Shown here in pieces: positions 1 to 6,966 of a stretch of 14,248 nt of DNA. Position numbers and translations under genes: made by a program. Positions within the stretch are counted from its first letter, which is position 1. Each line of letters starts with the position of its first letter. Source of the stretch: Anaerolineae bacterium. Lineage in GTDB: Bacteria; Chloroflexota; Anaerolineae; 4572-78; J111. The notes under the pieces were generated by a model. That model had not been told where the DNA came from, ran no database searches, and worked only from the letters and a program-made list of their open reading frames with translations. Where the stretch lies: assembly GCA_020433835.1 (NCBI GenBank), contig JAGRBY010000123.1:1-14248 (forward strand), written 5' to 3'.

Positions 1-309
1 GAGGGGAGTCGCGTTAGCGACGGGGTGAGGGCTAAAAGATTTTCATTGTCGCTGTCGTCCTGTAAGGACTGTTTGACTCTTCTGGAAATAGGTTGAGTAG
101 GACAAATCGCTGATTTGTCCGGGGGGAACAAGTCGCTGACTTGTTCTACTATTTTCATTCTCGTTGCCGGAGGGCATAACCATTTTATATTCGTGCGTTG
201 GAAGAACCTGTTTCTTAAAATCAAAAACACGTTCTTCGCTTCCTATTATTTGCGATTTGCGTTATGTTGTGGCACAACACCATCGAAAGGATGGTTCACC
301 CAACAGATT
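1..309. repeat. Gene-free 5' region dense in short palindromes
   Basis: No convincing gene lies here. Perfect short inverted repeats are readable at 8-21 (GTCGC, loop GTTA), 57-69 (GTCCT, loop GTA), 100-120 (9-bp arms GGACAAATC, loop GCT), 126-146 (9-bp arms GAACAAGTC, loop GCT), 265-279 (TGTTGTG around one G) and 279-295 (ACCATC, loop GAAAG). The 100-120 and 126-146 units are variants of one design with the same GCT loop, set 5 nt apart. The last two sit directly ahead of the downstream start codon. The short loops suit cruciforms or RNA hairpins, but none is followed by a U-run, so they are not standard terminators. A dispersed palindromic repeat family is the likeliest explanation, by inference. 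Confidence 0.7.
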
Positions 310-1536
310 ATGCCGACCTTAAAACCCGGACAAATCTTATTACTCAACAACCGTTTGTGGAGCCTGTGGCAAGTTACTCCGCGCGAAGGACGCCGGCTCG
401 AATTGGAAGCTATCGGCGCGTCGGAGGCGGCGCAGGGGATGACGCGCCGGTTGGCGGCGGTGCAATATGGGCCGGAACTGTTCATCGCCCAACGGCGCGG
501 CGGGTACTGGCGGGCCAATCTTGAGCACGACTGGCAAGAAACGCGCAGCGGCCCGCTACTTGCGTTTCAACCGGCCACGCCGCTCGATCTGCTCAACCGG
601 CACACGCAGACACCGGCTCAGGGCGATTTGCCTAATATGTTTACCTGGTCCTACTCGCGGTGGATCCGGTATCGCACCTGCGCCCGAGCTTACTACTACC
701 ATTATTACGCTGCCTGGGAAGGCTGGCAGCCGGAGGCTCCGGAGCCGGTGCGCACGGCTTACACGCTTAAAAATCTCACGGCGATTGCCCCGTGGACCAG
801 CACGTTAGTTTATGAAAGTATCCGGTTTGCGCTGGCCCGTCTTCGGGCCGGGCGGCCGCTCGACAAAAATGATGTAATCGCCCAGATGCATCGCCGGGCG
901 CAGGCCGATTTTGAGAGTTCAAAGAGCGGTCGCTACAAACAGCAGCCCAACGCGCGGGTCGGCTTGCAGGAGCATTATTATAACTTGCGGCTCGATGCCT
1001 CGGTGTGGCGCTCGGCCTGGCAGCAAGCGGAGCAACTGTTGCAAATGTTTTTCGCTTCGCAGGTGTATGCCGACCTGGGCCGCTCTCCCGGTTCCACGTT
1101 TTTGGATGTTGAAACATTGCACAGCTTTATGCTGGCCGACACAAAAATATGGGTGCAGATGGATCTGGCTCGCTTCGATGGTCAAACCATCGAGATTTAT
1201 GGTTGGAAAAGCGGGGCTATCGATGAGGCTGAGGTACGGCGGCAGTTGGGGATTTACGGCTTATACATACGCCACGCTTATCCGGAATGGCACGCCATCC
1301 CACTGAGGGGCATCGTCTATGCTTTGGCTGAAGATCGGATGATTGAGGTAGATCTCGACCCGGCGGCGCTGGAGGCGGTAGAGGCCGAGGTGATAGCCAG
1401 CATCACCCAGATGCGCCGTTTACTGATCGATACTGAGGCTAACCTGGCGAAAATCGAGCCGTTTCCGATGAACACCGATTTAACTGTATGCCGTGCCTGT
1501 CGCTATCGCCAATTGTGTGGTCGGGCTAAAGGTTAA
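310..1536 (+). CDS. RecB/Cas4-like Fe-S PD-(D/E)XK family protein, active site altered
   Basis: A 408-residue protein of the PD-(D/E)XK nuclease superfamily (RecB/AddB/Cas4 type), which normally acts on DNA ends. The first ~110 residues form an extra N-terminal region that I do not recognise. The nuclease core starts at SYSRWIRYRTC (Cys124). Asp285 (QMDLARF) is the first metal ligand, and the QxxxY motif is Gln312-Tyr316 (QLGIY). The C-terminal cluster CRACRYRQLC (Cys394, 397, 403) with Cys124 gives the four cysteines of the Fe-S nuclease subgroup. The oddity is IYGWKSG at 296-302: families usually have D-x-K here, but this protein has Gly298-x-Lys300. It may be catalytically dead or use Glu295. 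I start at ATG 310 because the upstream in-frame codons translate the palindrome region; no strong ribosome site precedes it, so the exact start is uncertain. Its stop overlaps that of the convergent neighbour. Confidence 0.8.
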   Translation: MPTLKPGQILLLNNRLWSLWQVTPREGRRLELEAIGASEAAQGMTRRLAAVQYGPELFIAQRRGGYWRANLEHDWQETRSGPLLAFQPATPLDLLNRHTQTPAQGDLPNMFTWSYSRWIRYRTCARAYYYHYYAAWEGWQPEAPEPVRTAYTLKNLTAIAPWTSTLVYESIRFALARLRAGRPLDKNDVIAQMHRRAQADFESSKSGRYKQQPNARVGLQEHYYNLRLDASVWRSAWQQAEQLLQMFFASQVYADLGRSPGSTFLDVETLHSFMLADTKIWVQMDLARFDGQTIEIYGWKSGAIDEAEVRRQLGIYGLYIRHAYPEWHAIPLRGIVYALAEDRMIEVDLDPAALEAVEAEVIASITQMRRLLIDTEANLAKIEPFPMNTDLTVCRACRYRQLCGRAKG

Positions 1537-2150
1537 TGGCGGCCGATTTCCTCTTGCTTCAGCTCGTAGGTTACCAGAACATCAATAACGTTGTTGATTA
1601 GCATGACTATTGCTGAGATAGATAAGAGCAAGATAATAGCCGGAATAAATGTCGATACGGCGATAATCACAATGATGCCGATAACCATGGCAAAAATCGG
1701 CAACGGGTGGCGGCTGGTAATAATGAGCGCATTGCGAATAGCCAGTTTGAAACTGGGAGTAGTTAGACGGGGATACATGGCTAACATGACTAATTGGAGA
1801 ATGGACCAAAATAAGGTGAGGGATAGAATAAAAATCTTCATAACATTGGCCCACACCGCTTCACTACCGGCATAAAAAATGAGATTGAAAAATATGCCAA
1901 GATAGACGACTAAATTAATGATGCCCCAGATATAAGCCGGCCTTAGCACTTGGAGGCCGTAGGTAAATGGGCTGGAGAAAGAAATGCCTCGGCCTTCGCC
2001 TATATCTTTGGCCGTAAAAAAAAGGCCAAAGGTTACAAAAGGCCAGGGCAAAATAAGGATAACGCCGACCACCCACACTAAATTAAAAACCAGGAGCTTA
2101 AGCATTTCCTCCCATATATCTAAACCGGTTTTTTTGATAATAGACCACAC
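1533..2150 (-). CDS. DUF624/YesL-like integral membrane protein
   Basis: A 205-residue, very hydrophobic protein with about five predicted membrane segments (near residues 18-46, 74-95, 104-124, 151-170 and 172-195). The N-terminal part (FNLVWVVGVILILPWPFVT, then FFTAKDIGEG) follows the layout of DUF624/YesL-like proteins, which are often found beside carbohydrate-uptake genes and have no settled function. Here no transporter is adjacent. The start is GTG at 2148-2150, supported by AGGGAG at 2161-2166 with a 10-nt spacer. The stop overlaps the end of the PD-(D/E)XK gene on the other strand. The gene appears to stand alone, since the terminator hairpin at 2232-2268 separates it from the protease gene upstream. 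The family call is moderate; the membrane character is sure. Confidence 0.7.
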   Translation of the reverse strand: MWSIIKKTGLDIWEEMLKLLVFNLVWVVGVILILPWPFVTFGLFFTAKDIGEGRGISFSSPFTYGLQVLRPAYIWGIINLVVYLGIFFNLIFYAGSEAVWANVMKIFILSLTLFWSILQLVMLAMYPRLTTPSFKLAIRNALIITSRHPLPIFAMVIGIIVIIAVSTFIPAIILLLSISAIVMLINNVIDVLVTYELKQEEIGRH

Positions 2151-2231
2151 AGTCTACAAACTCCCTAAATTGTTTGGCTCGATACCACCAAGCCAGGGCC
2201 GGATTGTAGCATGGTCTAAGCTCTCTCCAAA

Positions 2232-2268
2232 ATAAAAGCGGATTGGCTAAACAGCAATCCGCTTTTAT
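2232..2268. terminator. Bidirectional hairpin terminator
   Basis: A perfect 14-bp inverted repeat (ATAAAAGCGGATTG at 2232-2245 against 2255-2268) closes a 9-nt loop. A-rich and T-rich stem ends on both sides let it act in either direction. It lies about 150 nt past the S8 protease stop on the minus strand and just upstream of the DUF624 gene, so its likely job is to end protease transcription. Confidence 0.8.
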
Positions 2269-2291
2269 AGGGCTTGATGAAGCGTTTAGAG

Positions 2292-2406
2292 TTACGCAGT
2301 TCAAAAGGTGACAGTCACTTGGCAATGATAAATCGGCCTATTTGGGCCAGACGTACATTCTTAATCAAAAAGTGACTGTCACCTTGTTGTTCGTCCAACT
2401 GCGTAA
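2292..2406. repeat. Nested inverted-repeat element (REPIN/MITE-like)
   Basis: Outer 10-bp arms match perfectly: TTACGCAGTT at 2292-2301 and AACTGCGTAA at 2397-2406. Inner 16-bp arms also match perfectly: AAGGTGACAGTCACTT at 2305-2320 and its complement at 2370-2385. Each inner arm is itself a small palindrome (GTGAC-A-GTCAC), so the unit is two inverted short palindromes around a ~49-nt spacer. This is the layout of REPINs mobilised by RAYT (Y1 transposase-like) proteins. There is no coding sequence inside and no clear target duplication. It lies between the S8 stop and the terminator, so it would be transcribed in the protease mRNA 3' end. Confidence 0.85.
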
Positions 2407-2415
2407 GTCATATAG

Positions 2416-4038
2416 TTAATGAAACATCATAGGAAAAAAGAACGTTTTGATTTCCGGTGTATAAACCAGTTTGACACTTATGGTTTCCGGACCAACTTGG
2501 GTATTTGAGGCCGTTTCACCCGTGATGACGAGATTGGTGGTGTAGGTACCATACGTGATCGGCCGTGTTACGTCGAGGACATAATCGCCATAGGCTTCAG
2601 AGGCTGTCAATCCCGAGCCGGATAAGGAAACCGATAACCATGATTTACTGGGCGAGACGGTAACATTCCAGGTAATGGTCTCGGTGCTGGCTTTTGAGAT
2701 ACGAATTGCGTTAGATGCGGCAGCAGCACTGACATCATCTAAAAAGAAGGGAATCGGCCCATTAATCTCTCCGCCATTACTGTACTGCACATCAACCGTA
2801 GCGTAGCTTTCCAGTGCCTTCCAAGCGTTGATACGGCCGTATCCGTAAAAAATATCATAGCCGGGGCTGCCTAAATCATCGGCTGTGTCGCGAATAATTT
2901 GGCGTATTTCGGTGTTGGTGAGACTGGGTTCGGCACTCCAGATAAGAGCGGCCAGCCCGGCAACGTGGGGCGAAGCCATCGAGGTGCCACTTAAGTAAGT
3001 GTAACCACCGGGCAGCGTGCTGTAGATAAGCTGTCCGGGAGCTACAACATCGAGACCGGAACCATAATTAGAAAAGGAGGCGCGGACATCGCTGCTGTCG
3101 CTGGCCCCGATGGCCATAACCTGGCTGTACGCGGCCGGATAATACAAGTCTGAATTGGCATTTCCAGAAGCGGCGATAATCAGCACGCCTTTATTGTAAG
3201 CATATTTGACGGCGTCCTCCAAAATGCTGCTGCTGGCACTGCCTCCCAAACTCATGTTGATGATATTCGCTCCGTGGTCGGCAGCGTAAATGATACCGTT
3301 GGCAACACCGGAGTAGGAGCCGTTGCCGCTAGAATTGAGAACCTTAACCGGCATTAATCGCACATTTGGAGCGGCTCCGGCTACGCCGGAGCCATTGTTG
3401 GTGCAAGCAGCCACCGTACCTGCTACGTGCGTGCCGTGGCCATTATCATCGTCGGGGTTGTCGGTATCACTAACAAAATTGTAGCCGGAGACAATCTTAT
3501 TAGCCCCGCCGGAAACTGTACAGTTAAGATCAGAATGATCGAGATCGATGCCGGAGTCAACAATAGCAACAACAAGATTGCTGTTGCCCTGGGTAACCTC
3601 CCAAGCAGTAGAAAATTGCGCTTTAGTATAGCCCCACTGGCTGCTAAAGCCGGGGTCATTGGGGGTATAAAGCGCTTGGGCTATATAATTCGGTTCGACA
3701 AATTCTACATCGTTGTCCTTGCGCAAAGCTTCGATGGCGGCTAACTCGCGGCCTTCGGGCACCTCCACCCGAACAACATCAATCGCCGAGACGGTTTGCT
3801 TCACCCGTCCCTGTATCCGAGCCAGACCTCTTTGAGCACTTTTGCTTTGCGCTCCCGATTTGAACTTAATCAAAATTTCACCGGGGACAAAGCCGGTACC
3901 GTTCGCATCGATACTGCTTTGGGCTGTGGGGGAAGATGCAGCGGGTGTTGTAGCCGGTTCTTGCGCTGAAGCCGGCACGTTGAGAAAAAACCCGCCAATG
4001 AGCAAGGCAATCATTATCCATTTAATTTTTAAGGTCAC
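2416..4038 (-). CDS. Secreted subtilisin-like serine protease (S8)
   Basis: A 540-residue extracellular endopeptidase. A signal peptide (residues ~1-25, hydrophobic core IMIALLIGGFF, ending near ASA) is followed by a Ser/Thr/Ala-rich spacer. A propeptide of the fervidolysin/I9 kind follows (about 50-118, starting PGEILIKFKSG). The catalytic domain spans roughly 130-410 with Asp161 (VDSGID), His201 (NGHGTHVAG), oxyanion Asn293 (AASGN) and Ser353 (GTSMASPHVAG), so it should be active. Residues ~415-525 look like a BACON/Ig-like beta domain (TWNVTVSPSKSWLSV). The last residues, KTFFFPMMFH, resemble the short aromatic-Pro tails common on secreted Chloroflexota proteins, a recollection rather than a tested match. 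The start is GTG at 4036-4038 with only a weak purine stretch (AAAAAAGAG) upstream. It appears monocistronic, with its terminator at 2232-2268. Confidence 0.93.
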   Translation of the reverse strand: MTLKIKWIMIALLIGGFFLNVPASAQEPATTPAASSPTAQSSIDANGTGFVPGEILIKFKSGAQSKSAQRGLARIQGRVKQTVSAIDVVRVEVPEGRELAAIEALRKDNDVEFVEPNYIAQALYTPNDPGFSSQWGYTKAQFSTAWEVTQGNSNLVVAIVDSGIDLDHSDLNCTVSGGANKIVSGYNFVSDTDNPDDDNGHGTHVAGTVAACTNNGSGVAGAAPNVRLMPVKVLNSSGNGSYSGVANGIIYAADHGANIINMSLGGSASSSILEDAVKYAYNKGVLIIAASGNANSDLYYPAAYSQVMAIGASDSSDVRASFSNYGSGLDVVAPGQLIYSTLPGGYTYLSGTSMASPHVAGLAALIWSAEPSLTNTEIRQIIRDTADDLGSPGYDIFYGYGRINAWKALESYATVDVQYSNGGEINGPIPFFLDDVSAAAASNAIRISKASTETITWNVTVSPSKSWLSVSLSGSGLTASEAYGDYVLDVTRPITYGTYTTNLVITGETASNTQVGPETISVKLVYTPEIKTFFFPMMFH

Positions 4039-4230
4039 AGGATTACTCTTTTTTGCAATGTAGGAAGTTTAAAGTCAGTAAGTACAAATTGTCTGGAGAC
4101 AGAATAGGTCTGTACATAAAGTCTTGATAATCGAAAAAAGGATGCGGCTAAAAGGGAGAAGAAGAAGAATTTTAAGCTAGACTAAAAAATCATGGCTCAT
4201 TATGTGTTACGAGGAGGAACGCTGGCCGAT

Positions 4231-4308
4231 GTCATTCCCGCATGCTTTTAGCGGGAATCTATCGTCCTAAGACCTGTTGGATGCCCGATAAAGACATTCG
4301 GGCATGAC
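4231..4308. repeat. Double-hairpin palindromic element, 78 bp
   Basis: Two hairpins stand side by side: ATTCCCGC at 4234-4241 with 4251-4258, and ATGCCCGA at 4281-4288 with 4298-4305, each with a 9-nt loop. The outer ends GTCATTCCCG (4231-4240) and CGGGCATGAC (4299-4308) are inverted copies with one mismatch, so the whole has terminal inverted repeats as a miniature mobile element would. GTCATTCCCGC-type palindromes recur in many bacterial genomes. No U-run follows either stem, which makes it a poor intrinsic terminator. Confidence 0.75.
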
Positions 4309-4320
4309 CATTACCTCCAT
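4267..4320 (-). other. Possible 17-codon ORF with a perfect ribosome site
   Basis: On the minus strand AAGGAGG (4329-4335) stands 8 nt before ATG 4318-4320. The ORF reads MEVMVMPECLYRASNRS and stops at TAG 4267-4269. Most of it is encoded by the palindromic element, so the peptide itself is probably meaningless. The start site may be a relic of a gene disrupted when the element inserted, or chance. It is 59 nt downstream of the glycosyltransferase stop, in the same direction. Confidence 0.25.
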
Positions 4321-4379
4321 TTCTATGACCTCCTTGGGAGCCATATTGAGCCAAAATCATTAATGATAGAGATATGCGG

Positions 4380-5636
4380 TTAGCGAATAATCCGCAGGCG
4401 AACAGCGGGCAACGGCTCACCTGATAACAAGGCCTGATAGATGGCACTAATTTCTTCGCCGGTTCGCTCCCATGAAAAATGGCGGATGACGCGCTGGCGC
4501 AGGTAATGCCCCAGGCGGTCTCGCTCTCCGGCCGATAGATCAAGGGCGCGGTTGAGCGCCACAGCCAGAGCGGGGCTGCTAATTTCTGAAGCATAGATGC
4601 CGCCATCGCCTAAAAACTCGCGGCTAACGGGCGTATTGAAGGCAACCGTGGGCAGAGCCATACTCATGTAGTTCAAAATTTTGCCGCTGCCTTCGGTTGC
4701 GGAGATTTTGGGCGCAACAGCGACATCGCCCAGCGCTAAATAGCGCGGCGCGTCCTGGTATAAGATTTTACCGGTGAGCGTTACCTGATTGGACAGGCCC
4801 ATTTCATCGACCATTTTTTGATATTTATGTACGCCCGGATAGCCCATCATGAGCAGATGGTAATCGTCGCGGGTTTCTTGCAACTGGGTCAGCGTTTCCA
4901 ACAGCAGATCGACACCTTGATATGGCGTTAAGACACCCAGATAGGCGATAATTTTCTTATCGAGCGGCAGTCCCAGCGACTCTTTAAGCTGCTGTTTTTC
5001 GGCATCAGAATACTGAGCCGCACAAAAGACATCGGCATTGACACAGTCGGGCATGGGATAGATTTTGTCTGAGGGGACTCCAAATTTATCGACCAACAGA
5101 TTGGCCGCGTGTGTGGAACTGGTCAAAATAACGTTGGCCGCGTGATTAATTTGGGTTTCAAGCCAGTAAAAGAGCTTAAAGAAACGGCTGTTGGCCGGCA
5201 AAAAGTTATGATCAACCATTTCACCAGTCAAACTGCCCTGGTAATCAAAAACCAGAGGAGCGCCGGTAAGTTTGCTTAACACCCAGCCGATTAAACCCCC
5301 TTCGTGTAGGTGAGCGTGAATGATATCCGGTTTATGGCGCAAGCTGTGTAAAATGGCCGTTACGGCCAGGAGAACATCGAGGTAAATTTTATGACGCGAT
5401 GAACCGACGATGACTCGATAATTGAAGGGAACGCCCCAACAGCGCCGCACTTTAATGTCATTGATGTCTCGGCCATTGGGGTAAGCCAAAATCTCGATAT
5501 TGTACCCCATTTTTTGCAAGATGGTGGCTTCTTCTAAAATGCGAACGTGCGCTCCATAGTCGGCAAAAAACATAGTGGGCGAAAGGGTGAGTACAGTTAG
5601 CTTTTTCGGGCGCGGTTTGGTCTTCAAAAAAATCAA
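4380..5636 (-). CDS. GT4-family glycosyltransferase (GT-B fold)
   Basis: A 418-residue cytoplasmic or membrane-associated glycosyltransferase that would move a sugar from a nucleotide donor to an unknown acceptor. The N-terminal Rossmann half (about 12-200) has the usual acceptor-side loop DYGAHVRILEEA and the strand PDIIHAHLHEGG. The C-terminal donor half (about 225-410) opens with KIIAYLGVLTPYQGVDLLLE and carries EGSGKILNYMSMALPTV (315-331). There Glu315 is present, but the second acidic position seen in many GT4 enzymes is Asn322. The start is TTG 5634-5636, chosen because GGAGG at 5642-5646 is 5 nt upstream; an ATG overlapping that site opens a two-codon dead end. It is last in the minus-strand gene run, 62 nt after the GIY-YIG gene. 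Neighbours do not reveal a glycan pathway. Confidence 0.88.
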   Translation of the reverse strand: MIFLKTKPRPKKLTVLTLSPTMFFADYGAHVRILEEATILQKMGYNIEILAYPNGRDINDIKVRRCWGVPFNYRVIVGSSRHKIYLDVLLAVTAILHSLRHKPDIIHAHLHEGGLIGWVLSKLTGAPLVFDYQGSLTGEMVDHNFLPANSRFFKLFYWLETQINHAANVILTSSTHAANLLVDKFGVPSDKIYPMPDCVNADVFCAAQYSDAEKQQLKESLGLPLDKKIIAYLGVLTPYQGVDLLLETLTQLQETRDDYHLLMMGYPGVHKYQKMVDEMGLSNQVTLTGKILYQDAPRYLALGDVAVAPKISATEGSGKILNYMSMALPTVAFNTPVSREFLGDGGIYASEISSPALAVALNRALDLSAGERDRLGHYLRQRVIRHFSWERTGEEISAIYQALLSGEPLPAVRLRIIR

Positions 5637-5641
5637 GTCAT

Positions 5642-5646
5642 CCTCC
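5642..5646 (-). promoter_or_regulatory. Shine-Dalgarno site deciding a TTG start
   Basis: GGAGG on the minus strand, 5 nt before the TTG start of the glycosyltransferase. The nearby ATG (5639-5641) abuts the site directly and runs into TGA after two codons, so it cannot start the gene. Confidence 0.7.
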
Positions 5647-5698
5647 GCCGCAAATTTTACTGCATGGCTGGGGGATAAACAAATAGTATGGGCAGTGT

Positions 5699-5941
5699 TT
5701 AACCATGAATGAGTTTGAGTTTCCCGGCGCGATTCATACGCTTGATGGCTATTTCGCGCTGCATGGCTGTAGCGCGGTCGGGGTGGGCTTCACTGTAGAC
5801 CAGACGCACCGGCGTACGCGAACGGGTATATTTGGCTCCTTTACCGGCGTTATGGGTATTGATGCGGCGCTGGAGGTCAGTTGTCCAGCCGGTGTAAAGG
5901 GTGCGGTCGGCACACTCAACGATGTAGACAAAAACGGTCAT
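5699..5941 (-). CDS. Small GIY-YIG domain protein (YhbQ/UPF0213 type)
   Basis: An 80-residue protein that is almost entirely one GIY-YIG nuclease domain. The signature strands are YIVEC (6-10) and LYTGWT (15-20), followed by Arg25/Arg26 (DLQRRINTH), the family segment GAKYTRSRTPVRLVY (35-49) and the metal-binding Glu63 in QREIAIKRM. Length and order match stand-alone YhbQ-like proteins, of which a few have reported DNA-cleaving activity but no agreed role. It starts at ATG 5939-5941 without a visible Shine-Dalgarno sequence. It lies 12 nt after the TyrA-like gene stop, so translation probably depends on the upstream gene. Confidence 0.92.
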   Translation of the reverse strand: MTVFVYIVECADRTLYTGWTTDLQRRINTHNAGKGAKYTRSRTPVRLVYSEAHPDRATAMQREIAIKRMNRAGKLKLIHG

Positions 5942-5953
5942 GGGACAGAATTT

Positions 5954-6943
5954 CTATTTTTTAGAAGAGTCGCTGTCGCGCCGCCGAAACGTGCCAAAGC
6001 CAATCATCTGCTGAAAAAAACCTGGTCTTTCGACTTTAGGCGATGACAACTCTGGGTCGGTGAACTTGCCTTTGTCCACATCAATCAGCCAATTGGTACG
6101 TTCGACCACGGTTTGATCGATGAGTTGGGCCAGCGTCTCGTCCGATTCGTGACCGGCGGCAATAAGCGCCCGCAACTGCTGCAAATGGGCGATGGTTAGG
6201 TCGAGCCAGCGGGTTAGGGCATCGCTGTTCTCCAAAAAACCATCGCGCAAACTATCGGGATCGCCGACTGCGCCGGATGTGACCTGCTCGAATTGGTGAC
6301 CGGCCAGCTTACGCTGTTCGCGCCACGATTTTTGCTGGGTTAGTGTGCGCATCAAGGCGACGCTTAATACGGCGGGCAGATATTCGGTGGCGGTTGTCAG
6401 GCCGTCGTGCTCGGCGGGATCGAGAAAAAACGTCTCTGCCTCCAGCAGAGCCACGATATCGACCATCATTTGGATGGCTTGTTCGCTGGTTGAAGAGGAA
6501 GGCGTCAAACAGTAAAGTTTGCCCCGAAAGAGATCGGCGGTGGCGTTTTCATAGCCCAAACCGACCGGATGCACCAACGGATTGCCGCCAACGTAGTGGG
6601 CGTGCGTGGGCAGCAGTTCTTCAGCCCACGTCGAGACGATGGCTTTACTGGTGGCCGTATCGCTGATGACGACGTTCTGCTTAAGATCGCCGGCGATGGC
6701 TTTTAACGTGAAATGGATGCCGCTCAGCGGAATAGCCAAGATGATCAGGTCGGCCTGGTCGCAGGCGTTAATGAGATTCCATTCGACCTTATCAAACGCG
6801 CCTAATTTGGCCGCGGCTTTGGCGTGGCTTAAATCTTTATCGTGGCCGACAAGACGCAGCGAGCTATCTTTTTGCTTCAGCGCCAGTCCCAGCGACGTGC
6901 CGATTACGCCGGTACCGACAATGGTAATGGTAAACATAGTCAT
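5954..6943 (-). CDS. Divergent TyrA-like (prephenate dehydrogenase family) oxidoreductase
   Basis: A 329-residue NAD(P)-dependent dehydrogenase of the TyrA fold. The Rossmann motif GTGVIG is at 10-15, and Asp35 at the end of the second strand (GHD) favours NAD+. A TyrA-like segment SDTATSKA (94-101) follows, and the C-terminal helical domain begins near DPAEHDGLTTATEYLPA. Two family hallmarks are changed. HPMaG, whose His contacts prephenate, reads GGNPLVHP with Asn121. The SHLPH-type segment reads EYLPA. Oxidation of prephenate is therefore doubtful and the substrate may differ. A charged tail of ~30 residues ends RRRDSDSSKK. I start at ATG 6941-6943 because AGAAGGA (6953-6959) is 9 nt upstream; a TTG at 6968-6970 overlapping the HD gene stop is the alternative. 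No other aromatic amino-acid gene is nearby. Confidence 0.8.
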   Translation of the reverse strand: MTMFTITIVGTGVIGTSLGLALKQKDSSLRLVGHDKDLSHAKAAAKLGAFDKVEWNLINACDQADLIILAIPLSGIHFTLKAIAGDLKQNVVISDTATSKAIVSTWAEELLPTHAHYVGGNPLVHPVGLGYENATADLFRGKLYCLTPSSSTSEQAIQMMVDIVALLEAETFFLDPAEHDGLTTATEYLPAVLSVALMRTLTQQKSWREQRKLAGHQFEQVTSGAVGDPDSLRDGFLENSDALTRWLDLTIAHLQQLRALIAAGHESDETLAQLIDQTVVERTNWLIDVDKGKFTDPELSSPKVERPGFFQQMIGFGTFRRRDSDSSKK

Positions 6944-6966
6944 TGATGGCGATCCTTCTATCCTAC

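Larger units (their letters stand above)
4039..4379. other. Intergenic region between the protease and glycosyltransferase genes
   Basis: About 340 nt with no full gene. 4039-4230 is AT-rich leader DNA of the minus-strand protease gene; I could not pick a convincing promoter there. 4231-4308 holds a double-hairpin repeat, 4267-4320 a tiny minus-strand ORF behind a strong ribosome site, and 4356-4367 the perfect 12-bp palindrome ATCATTAATGAT, 12 nt past the glycosyltransferase stop. Confidence 0.7.

Noticed and set aside
115..309. N-terminal extension of the PD-(D/E)XK protein from a TTG at 115
   Set aside because: It would translate the palindromes at 126-146 and 265-295, gives a composition unlike the rest of the protein and has no ribosome site; ATG 310 opens a sensible sequence.
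776..1117. Long antisense open frame within the PD-(D/E)XK gene, and similar frames opposite serS, phosphofructokinase and the protease
   Set aside because: They have no ribosome site, no recognisable domain and compositions expected from reading a real gene in another frame.
4231..4308. Double hairpin as the terminator of the glycosyltransferase operon
   Set aside because: No U-run follows either stem on the minus strand; the matching outer ends suggest a repeat element instead.
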